Of a DNA stretch of 64,000 nt, positions 53,885 through 62,084 are shown piece after piece. Location of the stretch: assembly GCA_048267965.1 (NCBI GenBank), contig JBLWWK010000002.1:248001-312000 (forward strand), given 5' to 3'. The position numbers and the translations under genes were made by a program. Source of the stretch: GCA-2705995 sp048267965. GTDB lineage: Bacteria > Bacteroidota > Bacteroidia > Flavobacteriales_G > Salibacteraceae. The notes beneath the pieces are model-generated. The model ran no database searches. It saw only the letters and a program-made list of their open reading frames with translations, and was not told the origin of the DNA. Each line of letters starts with the position of its first letter. Within the stretch, counting starts at the first letter, position 1.

Positions 53885-55018
53885 ATGAAGATTGGAATAG
53901 AAGCTCAACGTATTTTTCGTCCTCGCAAACACGGTATGGATATGGTGGCTCTCGAGATGATTCGCAATTTGCAAATGATCGACAAAGAAAACGAGTACGT
54001 CATTTTTGTGAATGACGATGAAGACCATTGTTTACAAGAAACCAGTAATTTTAAAATAGTAACGTTTGACGGTTCCTACCCTATTTGGGAGCAAGTTAAA
54101 TTGCCTAAAATGGCCGAAGAACATGGCGTAGACCTATTACATTGTACCAGTAATACTGCACCTCTTAACTGTAAAGTGCCTCTCGTACTCACTTTGCACG
54201 ATATTATCTATTTAGAAAAATCACTGCTTTTTGCTTCTGGTTTTACCCTCTATCAACGTTTTGGTAATTTATACCGAAAATTTGTTGTGCCCCGTGTTTT
54301 AAAGAACTGTAAAAAAGTAATCACCGTTTCTGAATTTGAGAAAAACAGAATTGGCGAAAAATTACATCTCAAGCCCAATCAGCTCGATTATATCTACAAC
54401 GGGGTAAGCGAGCATTTTCGTCCTGTTGAAGATGTAAAAACCCTTGAGCGAATAAAAAATCAATACAACCTACCCGAAAACTTCTTGTTTTTCTTAGGGA
54501 ATACAGATCCTAAAAAAAATACTCCTCGAGTATTAAAAGCGTTTCTAGATTTTGCCAAAACCGATGAAAACAACCATCATTTGTTAATCGTAGATTACGA
54601 AAAAGCCTTGGTTGAGAAGTTTTTAGCCGATAACAAAGCTTCTGAATTTATGAGCAAATTCCGTTTCCCAGGATATGTTCAAAATACAGATTTACCAGCC
54701 ATATTGAGCTTAGCTAAAATAATGTTGTACCCTTCTTTAAGAGAGTCGTTTGGTATTCCCATCTTAGAAGGAATGGCTTGTAAAACACCGGTAATTACCA
54801 GCGATACTTCTTCTATGCCAGAAGTAAGCGGAGGTGCTGCATTGTTAGTAGACCCTACCCAAACAGAAGAAATTACAGCGGCCATTCATTCTCTACTTAA
54901 TTCCCCTGAAAAAAGAAGCGAATTGATAGCGAAAGGGGTTCAACGAGCTGCTGAATTTTCTTGGAAAAACACGGCCCATCAAGCTTTAAAAATGTACCAG
55001 ACCGTTTTACGTGATTAA
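53885..55018 (+). CDS. Glycosyltransferase family 4
   Basis: This 377-residue GT-B enzyme begins MKIGIEAQRIFRPRKHGMDM. The donor-binding motif SLRESFGIPILEGMA (the E-x7-E retaining type) is near residue 285. Family members transfer mannose, glucose or rhamnose. It is tightly packed with its neighbours. The 9-mer is read here as Gly-Ser-Tyr (54071). Confidence 0.93.
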   Translation: MKIGIEAQRIFRPRKHGMDMVALEMIRNLQMIDKENEYVIFVNDDEDHCLQETSNFKIVTFDGSYPIWEQVKLPKMAEEHGVDLLHCTSNTAPLNCKVPLVLTLHDIIYLEKSLLFASGFTLYQRFGNLYRKFVVPRVLKNCKKVITVSEFEKNRIGEKLHLKPNQLDYIYNGVSEHFRPVEDVKTLERIKNQYNLPENFLFFLGNTDPKKNTPRVLKAFLDFAKTDENNHHLLIVDYEKALVEKFLADNKASEFMSKFRFPGYVQNTDLPAILSLAKIMLYPSLRESFGIPILEGMACKTPVITSDTSSMPEVSGGAALLVDPTQTEEITAAIHSLLNSPEKRSELIAKGVQRAAEFSWKNTAHQALKMYQTVLRD

Positions 55019-55023
55019 CCTCT

Positions 55024-55779
55024 ATGCGCAAACTTCTCATATACACATCTTACTTATTTGAATATGTTAAACACGGTGATTTCGTATCTGTTTTGGCAGC
55101 TATTCGATACGTGCTTCAAGGTAAAACGCATAGTAAAGACCGTATTATCACCACAGATTTAGGTCGATTTTTAGTTCGGGCAGGAACCAATGACATTCAG
55201 TATGCTAACCCACAATACGAGCGCGAAATCAAGCAAGTTTCAAAAGACTTGATTCAATCTGGCTACACGATGGTGCTTGATATTGGTGCTTGTATAGGAG
55301 AATATTCAGTGTTTTGCGCTAAACTAGGAGCCCAGGTTATTGCTTTTGAACCAGTAGAAAATAATTACCAATCGCTTCAAAGAAATGTGGAACTTAACCA
55401 TGTTGAGGCTACCCTCATTCCGCTCGGCTTAAGTACTCGAAAAGAACATTCAGTGCTCAATTTTAATCCAATAAACACAGGTGCCTCTGGTTGGGAAGAA
55501 TCGCCTGAGAATCCTGTTGAAGTAGATTTTAATACGCTCGATGCTTATTTACCTCAATTAGTAACGCATCATGTTTTAGTTAAAATTGATGCCGAAGGGA
55601 TGGAACTTGACATTCTAAACGGAGGCGAACAATTTTTCAGCAATTCCAAAAAATTGAGCGTAATTTTAGAAGACAAATTTATCGAACAATCTCTATTGAA
55701 AAGCACACTCGATCGACTCATGATTAACTACAAAATTGAGCGAATCGATGAATTCAATATCCTAATTACAAAAGAATGA
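55024..55779 (+). CDS. FkbM-family methyltransferase
   Basis: The 251-residue SAM-dependent O-methyltransferase has the SAM-binding VLDIGACIGEYSVFCA and VIAFEPVENNYQSLQRN, and the FkbM-type HHVLVKIDAEGMELDILNGG. It probably methylates a sugar hydroxyl of the polysaccharide. It overlaps the following GT gene by 4 bases. Confidence 0.92.
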   Translation: MRKLLIYTSYLFEYVKHGDFVSVLAAIRYVLQGKTHSKDRIITTDLGRFLVRAGTNDIQYANPQYEREIKQVSKDLIQSGYTMVLDIGACIGEYSVFCAKLGAQVIAFEPVENNYQSLQRNVELNHVEATLIPLGLSTRKEHSVLNFNPINTGASGWEESPENPVEVDFNTLDAYLPQLVTHHVLVKIDAEGMELDILNGGEQFFSNSKKLSVILEDKFIEQSLLKSTLDRLMINYKIERIDEFNILITKE

Positions 55780-56954
55780 TAGCTCTTCAAATTTTATTCT
55801 GGCTAGGCATATTCATTGTAATCTACGCCTACGTAGGCTACGGTGTTTTCTTATATTTTATTTTAAAAATTAAAAGAGCTGTAAAAGGCTCAACTCCTTT
55901 GCCATCGGTTCCTACCGATTTGCCAACGCTCGCATTAATAGTGCCTTGCTTTAATGAAGAAGACTATATTGAGCAAAAGATTATTAATAGTTTATCGCTT
56001 GCTTACCCATCAGAGTTGTTAGAAGTAATCTTTATTTCTGATGGTTCTAACGATTCTACGCCCACTCTAATTAAGCAGTATACTCCGCAAGGAATTATTG
56101 CCATGCATGAAGATACTCGAGCCGGAAAAGCGGCTGCTATGAACCGAGCAGTGAAGCATACGAAGGCAGAAATTTTGGTTTTTTGTGATGCCAATACCGA
56201 CCTTAACAAAGAAGCGCTTGTTGAAATTGTAAAGCATTATACTGACCCTCTTGTGGGGGCAGTGGCGGGCCAAAAGCGTATTGTAGAAAAAAGCGAAGAC
56301 TCTGCAAGTGGCGCTGGTGAAGGGTTTTACTGGAAATACGAGTCGGCTTTAAAAAAATGGGATTCTGAACTTTACACCGTTGTAGGAGCCGCTGGTGAAC
56401 TAATGAGTTACCGAAAATCACTTTATGAAGAGTTAGAACCCGATACGCTTCTCGATGATTTTATGCAATCTATGCGCGTTTGTGAAAAAGGTTATACCGT
56501 AAAGTACGAACCCAACGCCAACGCTACTGAAACTGCTTCTGCCAACGTAAAAGAAGAACTGAAAAGAAAGATTAGAATTAGCGCTGGCGGCTGGCAATCG
56601 ATGTTTAGGTTAAAAAAGGCCGCTAATCCGTTTCACAATTTTACACTTTGGTTTCAGTACGTATCTCACCGAGTATTGCGCTGGAGTATTGCTCCCCTAT
56701 TTTTGCTGGTATTGTTTGTTGTGAACATTATTTTGGCGACAGAATATCCGTTTTATCACATCATTCTGATTGTACAATTCTTGTTTTACATACTCGCTTT
56801 AGTAGGTTGGTTTCTTGAAAATCAGTCGATTCGACTTAAAATTTTGTATATACCCTATTATTTCTTTATAATGAATTACTCGGTATATATGGGTTTTTTC
56901 CGTTTCTTAAAAGGGAGTCAATCTGCCCTGTGGGAACGCGCCAAAAGAGGTTAG
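55776..56954 (+). CDS. Glycosyltransferase family 2 with C-terminal membrane helices
   Basis: The 392-residue protein has an N-terminal membrane helix, then a GT-A domain with LIVPCFNEEDYIEQKI, the CDANTDL metal motif, LLDDFMQSMRV and RKIRISAGGWQSMFRLK, then three to four C-terminal helices. It is of the IcaA/hyaluronan-synthase-like type, which couples polymerisation to membrane passage, though it could act on a lipid-linked unit. Last biosynthetic gene of the plus-strand run. Confidence 0.9.
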   Translation: MIALQILFWLGIFIVIYAYVGYGVFLYFILKIKRAVKGSTPLPSVPTDLPTLALIVPCFNEEDYIEQKIINSLSLAYPSELLEVIFISDGSNDSTPTLIKQYTPQGIIAMHEDTRAGKAAAMNRAVKHTKAEILVFCDANTDLNKEALVEIVKHYTDPLVGAVAGQKRIVEKSEDSASGAGEGFYWKYESALKKWDSELYTVVGAAGELMSYRKSLYEELEPDTLLDDFMQSMRVCEKGYTVKYEPNANATETASANVKEELKRKIRISAGGWQSMFRLKKAANPFHNFTLWFQYVSHRVLRWSIAPLFLLVLFVVNIILATEYPFYHIILIVQFLFYILALVGWFLENQSIRLKILYIPYYFFIMNYSVYMGFFRFLKGSQSALWERAKRG

Positions 56955-56964
56955 TGCACTATTT

Positions 56965-58608
56965 ATGAAAGTATTTGTTTTTCGTTGTTTTCTGCTTTTT
57001 GCATCCTTTTTATGTATTTCTTGCATAAGTTGGGCAGGATATTTTGTGGCTCCTATCCATGTAACTTTAATTGATTCTAGCTCTTCTTATCTTAATCAAT
57101 TGCAACCTGGAGATACTATTGCACTACAAGCCGGACAACGAGACTACTTAACCATTCGCAATATTTACGGAACCCCAAACGCTCCTATTACCATCATTAA
57201 CCACGATGGTATTGTGAATATAAAAAGCAACCATTATTTCGGTTTAAGCATTTCTAATTGTCATTTTATTCGCATCACAGGAACCGGAACTCAAGATAAA
57301 TACGGCCTCAAAATAGAAGACATTCTCGGGTCTGGAGTAGGAATTGGTTACGGAAGTTCTGACTTCGAAATCGATCACGTAGAAATTCACAATGTAGAAG
57401 GTTCTGGTATGCTAATCAAAACCAATGCAACTTGCACCGATTGGCATAAAGACGAATTTACCCAATACAACATTCGTATTCACGATAACTTTGTTACCCA
57501 TTCTGGAAAAGAAGGTTTTTATGTAGGAACCACCCTTGTAAATGGTAAAACCCTAAACTGCAACGGTACAGACACCTTAATTTTTGATCCACTAATGGAG
57601 AATGTTTGGGTCTACGACAATATTGTAGATCATTCTGGTTGGGATGGTATTCAAGTAAGTTCTGCCACCAATGCTCATATTTATAACAACTTTGTAGCCT
57701 ACAATTCTACTGAACAGCGCAATTTTCAAAAATCGGGGCTATTTCTCGGAGGTGGTTTTGAGGGAAGAGCCTATAACAACATTGTAAAAGAAGGCTGGGG
57801 AAACGGAATTGGCTATTTTGGAAATGGCAACTCGTATATCTATAATAACCAGTTTATTCGCTCTATGGGTGAATACGGTTTGTTTATGAACGATATCGTG
57901 GCCGATTCTAACGCTTCTAACTTCTACTTTGTTAATAACCTTATTGTTTCATCTACCATTAGTGGAATTCATTTAATGCTTTCAAAATTTGAAGGAGACG
58001 ATATTGTAATAGCCAATAATGCTATTTACGACCCAGGCTATCTAAGTATCTATGAGCAACAAAACCAAGCGCTTAAAGCCTATATAAATTCTAATGGAGT
58101 GAATATTACTGCGGTGTCTAATTATTTTAGACCGGAAGTAATTGCAGACGATTATGTGAACAGTGCTTTTGATGATTACAACTTAACCTATCATTCTGCA
58201 ATGGTAGATCAGGGAAAAAAATTCAATGCACTTAACTTTATGACCTACGATTGTGATGGCGACCTTCGTTATCAGGGAAATTTTATTGATGTAGGACCAC
58301 AAGAATCATCTTTTTCTAGCTCTACTGAAAAACGATTAGATTCTCGTTCTTTTTCAGTGAGTCTTCCTGTACCCATTCAGGAACCAATAGTAAAAGCTGT
58401 TTTCAAAACTGAAAAAAGTAGACCTGTAGATATTTACTTGGTAAATATGGAAGGTAAAACGCATACTTTGTTCAAAGATTTTGCGGTTCCTACTGGAGAA
58501 ACCACAAAAGAAATGGATTTAAGCCGTTTTGATGCAGGTATTTACATTCTGAAAGTAACCCATAAAGCAGATACGCTTTATACTAAAAAAGTAGTTCTAA
58601 TACGGTAG
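56965..58608 (+). CDS. Secreted right-handed beta-helix protein with T9SS domain
   Basis: The 547-residue protein has a signal peptide (VFVFRCFLLFASFLCISC). Residues ~60-400 are parallel beta-helix coils with repeated x-I-x-N-N patterns (NIRIHDNFV, NAHIYNNFVAYN, NSYIYNNQFI), as in pectate lyases, NosD and alginate epimerases. The last ~80 residues form a type-A T9SS sorting domain ending KKVVLIR. Ten bases after the last GT gene, it is probably a surface polysaccharide lyase, epimerase or binding protein acting on the product of the locus. No catalytic residues could be assigned. Confidence 0.85.
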   Translation: MKVFVFRCFLLFASFLCISCISWAGYFVAPIHVTLIDSSSSYLNQLQPGDTIALQAGQRDYLTIRNIYGTPNAPITIINHDGIVNIKSNHYFGLSISNCHFIRITGTGTQDKYGLKIEDILGSGVGIGYGSSDFEIDHVEIHNVEGSGMLIKTNATCTDWHKDEFTQYNIRIHDNFVTHSGKEGFYVGTTLVNGKTLNCNGTDTLIFDPLMENVWVYDNIVDHSGWDGIQVSSATNAHIYNNFVAYNSTEQRNFQKSGLFLGGGFEGRAYNNIVKEGWGNGIGYFGNGNSYIYNNQFIRSMGEYGLFMNDIVADSNASNFYFVNNLIVSSTISGIHLMLSKFEGDDIVIANNAIYDPGYLSIYEQQNQALKAYINSNGVNITAVSNYFRPEVIADDYVNSAFDDYNLTYHSAMVDQGKKFNALNFMTYDCDGDLRYQGNFIDVGPQESSFSSSTEKRLDSRSFSVSLPVPIQEPIVKAVFKTEKSRPVDIYLVNMEGKTHTLFKDFAVPTGETTKEMDLSRFDAGIYILKVTHKADTLYTKKVVLIR

Positions 58609-58614
58609 AACTAC
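58585..58614 (-). terminator. Intrinsic terminator of the HPt gene
   Basis: GTAGTTCT (58591-58598) pairs with AGAACTAC (58607-58614); on the minus strand the stem is followed by six T. It overlaps the 3-prime end of the convergent beta-helix gene and the stop of the HPt gene. Confidence 0.75.
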
Positions 58615-58958
58615 TAGCTATTTAATTCTGCCTGAACTTGCTCTACCGCCTTCGGCATTATTTGATTAAATTCTTCAATTAACTGAGGCAGGCGAGATAG
58701 GCCTTCTTCGGTTTTACCAATGTGCTCAATTTCTTTTATTTTATCGATAAACGAAGGAATTTTTACCGTACTAATAGTAGATTTTAACTTGTGCGCTTCT
58801 TTGCCGAGTGCTTCAAAATCTTGTGCCTCGTAATGCTTGTTAATGAGTTCTATTGACTCGGGTACCGTTTGTACAAACAACTCTAGTAATTGATTTACAA
58901 ATTCTTGGTTGCCTCCGGCCATTTCGTTAACGAAACTTAAATCGTATAGTTTTTCCAT
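58614..58958 (-). CDS. Histidine phosphotransfer (HPt) protein
   Basis: The 114-residue stand-alone HPt domain starts at the ATG at 58958; a TTG seven codons upstream is less likely. Phospho-accepting His56 lies in EAHKLKSTIS. It is related in layout to the HPt at 40309 (acceptor His59), which suggests that both ends of the polysaccharide locus feed one phosphorelay. It is convergent with the beta-helix gene. It lies downstream of the PorE-like gene by 37 bases and could share its transcript. Confidence 0.9.
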   Translation of the reverse strand: MEKLYDLSFVNEMAGGNQEFVNQLLELFVQTVPESIELINKHYEAQDFEALGKEAHKLKSTISTVKIPSFIDKIKEIEHIGKTEEGLSRLPQLIEEFNQIMPKAVEQVQAELNS

Positions 58959-58995
58959 CTTTTGTATCCTTCTTACCAAATTTAAAAAAATGAAC

Positions 58996-61149
58996 CTAAA
59001 AACTGGTTACTCTGAACTCAGTTCTTCGATTCTTTTGGTGCACATCTTCATCACAATCAACGTTCGGTGGACAAGGAATGGCCACTTTCTTTTCGCCATA
59101 CACTTTATACGTGAGTCGAATTCGTTGAATTCCATTCGCTACAAGATATTTAATTGCTTCTTGGGCTCTTTTTATACTTAAATCGTAGTTGTAATTGTCG
59201 GTTCCTCTAATGTCTGTATGAGAACTCAACTCAATAGTTATATTCGGATTATCACTCATTATGGTAACAATCTTATTCAAAGTAACTTCTGCCTGAGGTG
59301 TAATATTCCATTTATCGAACTCGTAATAAATGGGCTCAATTTCAATGGGTTTATTCAATTCAATAGGCGTAAGTTCAATGGTTAATGGTGGGTTCTTTTG
59401 GTGTTTTTCTACAGGAACCGTTTTACTAAAATAGCCTGGATGAGAAACTTTAAATACCATTTTCTCTTCAGGATCAGCAATGTATTCGAATTCTCCGTTG
59501 GGCGTAGTGGTAATGTCTTCGTGATAACCTTCTTGAACATAATCGATACTAACGGCTGCAATCGGAATTGGAAATTGAGTGGTTTCATCTACTACCAACG
59601 CATCAAACTCTACCGAATTCCCTTTCACTAATTCAACAATTAACGCGGTATCTTTCGACTCGACCAAGCCTTCGGTATTAATATTGAGTCTTTTAACGCG
59701 ATAGCCAGTTTTCGAGAACGATAACACATACTGGTCTCCTGGACCTAAATTGATAGTTGTTTTCCCTCTTCTATTCGTGAAGGTTTCTCTTGTATCGCCT
59801 TCGTTATTCCTAATTTTTACATCACCTAACGGAATGGGGTCGTATGTTACCGAATCTACCACTAGCGCCTTTACCGTGTAATCTGATTTTTTAAAGAAGT
59901 AAATATCATCTCCTCCTTTTCCGCCCTCTCGGTTACTCGAAAAGTATCCTTGAAACTCTTTTCCATGTTCAACATAGAAACCAAAATCATCTTTGTTCGA
60001 GTTAATTGGTGCACCTAAATTTTCTACCCGATCTACTTCTCCATTTTTAATAATGGCTTTAAAAACATCTAATTCACCTAAACCGATTAATCGGTCAGAA
60101 GAGAAGTACAAAATGCTATCGTTGTAAGCGTAAGGAAACATTTCTTGCCCTGGTGTATTCACCAATTCACCCATGTTTACAGGGTACGACCACCCTGTTG
60201 GTGTGTAGGTGCACATGTACAAATCGGTTTCGCCAAAACCACCCTTACGGTTACTTGCAAAAAAGAAATACTTACCACTAGGTGTAATAGCTGCATGCCC
60301 TTCTGAGGCATCGGGTGTATTATGCTGAAAGGGTTTGGTATCTTCCCATTTACCTTCTTTCAAATTAGCATAATAGATATTTAAATGGTGCTTATATTCT
60401 GAATTTTTCTGATCAAAAGATTCATCGTTTCGGGTAATAAACGCTGCTGAAAAACGTGGAGAAAATAAAACGGGGCCATCGTGGTAGGAACCATTAAACG
60501 GGGCTTCCATTAATTCTGGTTCACCAAAAACTTCTTTTTCTTCTCGTTCTGCTTTATACACTTGCAAGAAGGCTTCTTGATCGTATTTGTAAACCGACCC
60601 ATAACCTGATTTCCGTGAACTACTGAAAAGAAGAGTATTCTTACTGAAAAAATCAGAGGCAAAATCGTTGTATTCCGTATTCAGCGTAGTTGGTTTCACA
60701 TAAACGCCCAATTTATTTTTAGAGAGTAAATCTGCCTTTTCGCAAGAAACTACCAAGTCTAATACCATTTCAGACAGTTTACTTTGCGGTTCCTTCAGTA
60801 AAAATTGTTTAAAAACATTTTTAGCGTGTTGATATTCTCCAGCAGCTTTTAGCAACAACCCGTAATTAACGTAATAGAAAGTAGTATCGGGATACGTATT
60901 TTCTAAAATAGTATAATTCTCAAGTGCTTTTTCGTATTTATTCATGTACTGGTAGCACTGAGCCAACATGTATACATTTTGGGCACTTGGGTTGGTTTCA
61001 GCCAGCGTTTCGTAAAGGGGAGCCGCTAGTGCATATTCTAACCTATCGAAGTGTTTTTGAGCACGCTTCTCTTTAAATTTCTGTGCTGTAGTGGTTCCTA
61101 CTAACAAAAGCACGAAAACGATTAAAGTACTGATTTTCTTTGCCATCAT
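58996..61149 (-). CDS. PorE-like OmpA-family protein
   Basis: The 717-residue protein is arranged as in T9SS PorE: signal peptide, TPR repeats (~25-150), PD40/WD40-like blades with repeated FFASNRKGGFGETDLYMC and YFSSDRLIGLGELDVF, two carboxypeptidase-regulatory-like modules (~430-600) and a C-terminal OmpA peptidoglycan-binding domain (YYEFDKWNITPQAEVTL, SSHTDIRGTDNYN). It probably links the secretion or adhesin complex to peptidoglycan. The start overlaps the stop of the porP-like gene (TAATG), so translation is coupled. Confidence 0.92.
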   Translation of the reverse strand: MMAKKISTLIVFVLLLVGTTTAQKFKEKRAQKHFDRLEYALAAPLYETLAETNPSAQNVYMLAQCYQYMNKYEKALENYTILENTYPDTTFYYVNYGLLLKAAGEYQHAKNVFKQFLLKEPQSKLSEMVLDLVVSCEKADLLSKNKLGVYVKPTTLNTEYNDFASDFFSKNTLLFSSSRKSGYGSVYKYDQEAFLQVYKAEREEKEVFGEPELMEAPFNGSYHDGPVLFSPRFSAAFITRNDESFDQKNSEYKHHLNIYYANLKEGKWEDTKPFQHNTPDASEGHAAITPSGKYFFFASNRKGGFGETDLYMCTYTPTGWSYPVNMGELVNTPGQEMFPYAYNDSILYFSSDRLIGLGELDVFKAIIKNGEVDRVENLGAPINSNKDDFGFYVEHGKEFQGYFSSNREGGKGGDDIYFFKKSDYTVKALVVDSVTYDPIPLGDVKIRNNEGDTRETFTNRRGKTTINLGPGDQYVLSFSKTGYRVKRLNINTEGLVESKDTALIVELVKGNSVEFDALVVDETTQFPIPIAAVSIDYVQEGYHEDITTTPNGEFEYIADPEEKMVFKVSHPGYFSKTVPVEKHQKNPPLTIELTPIELNKPIEIEPIYYEFDKWNITPQAEVTLNKIVTIMSDNPNITIELSSHTDIRGTDNYNYDLSIKRAQEAIKYLVANGIQRIRLTYKVYGEKKVAIPCPPNVDCDEDVHQKNRRTEFRVTSF

Positions 61150-62084
61150 TAGAAATACCTTGGACTTAATATTTTGGGTTTGCGCAAGAAATGGGTGTAA
61201 GAAATAAATATTTCGTGCGAACCGCTGGTTACTGTTCTCAACTCTGTTAACGGATAATCATACGCATATCCTACCCAGAAATTTTCTTTAATATTTACCT
61301 GAGCCATGACCACTAAGCCATCCCAAACCCTACCAGAAACACCTACCCAAACCCGATTATTAATAATTAACTCGGCATTTAAATCGGCTTGTAAGGGTGC
61401 CGCATCTACAAATTTCACCATCACCGATGGCTTAAATTGTAATTGATCGTTAATGGTATACAAGCCACCAACCGTTGCAAATAAGTGTCTTCTTAATTCA
61501 GCTTCAACCGCCTCGTCTGACAAGCTTTGGTTAATTAAATTAGGAACCGCAGCAGATGCAAAGAAGCGATCGTTATTCCAATATACCCCCACACCAAAAT
61601 TAGGTCTGAGAAAACTCTCGTTACTCGTAGCAAAAGAGGGATCGTTGGGATCTATGGTTTGTAAATCTTGCCATTTATTGCGCCAATTGGTTAACATCCC
61701 TTGTAAACCAAAACGTAAATTGCTCTTTTCTAACTTTAATTTATACGAGTACGAACCTTGAATATTTAACCGATTGGTGACGCCAATATTATCGTTTACA
61801 ATGTTGAGCCCCAGTCCCATTTGGTCATCAAAAAACGGACTATGAATAGAGAAATTCTGTGTTCGAGGGGCTCCTTCTACATTTACCCATTGTTGACGGT
61901 GTAATAAAATTCCATGTATTCCTCCTTTCGATCCTGCATAAGCTGGATTTACAGAAAGCATATTAAACATATACTGAGAGTACATCGGGTCTTGCTGAGC
62001 TTTCGATGCAAAACCACATCCTATTAAAAGGATAACCACTAAAAACCTAGCGATGTATAACCACATATCCTGAGAATTTTTCAT
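61149..62084 (-). CDS. PorP/SprF-family T9SS membrane protein
   Basis: The 311-residue outer-membrane beta-barrel of the PorP/SprF family has a signal peptide and the hallmark QDPMYSQYMFNMLSVNPAYA, then LLHRQQWVNVEGAPRTQNFS, and ends with GSHEIFISYTHFLRKP. SprF-type proteins are needed for secretion of a cognate type-B-CTD adhesin, usually encoded just upstream, as here. The ATG at 62084 lies 38 bases inside the adhesin gene; an ATG at 62066 is an alternative. Confidence 0.95.
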   Translation of the reverse strand: MKNSQDMWLYIARFLVVILLIGCGFASKAQQDPMYSQYMFNMLSVNPAYAGSKGGIHGILLHRQQWVNVEGAPRTQNFSIHSPFFDDQMGLGLNIVNDNIGVTNRLNIQGSYSYKLKLEKSNLRFGLQGMLTNWRNKWQDLQTIDPNDPSFATSNESFLRPNFGVGVYWNNDRFFASAAVPNLINQSLSDEAVEAELRRHLFATVGGLYTINDQLQFKPSVMVKFVDAAPLQADLNAELIINNRVWVGVSGRVWDGLVVMAQVNIKENFWVGYAYDYPLTELRTVTSGSHEIFISYTHFLRKPKILSPRYF

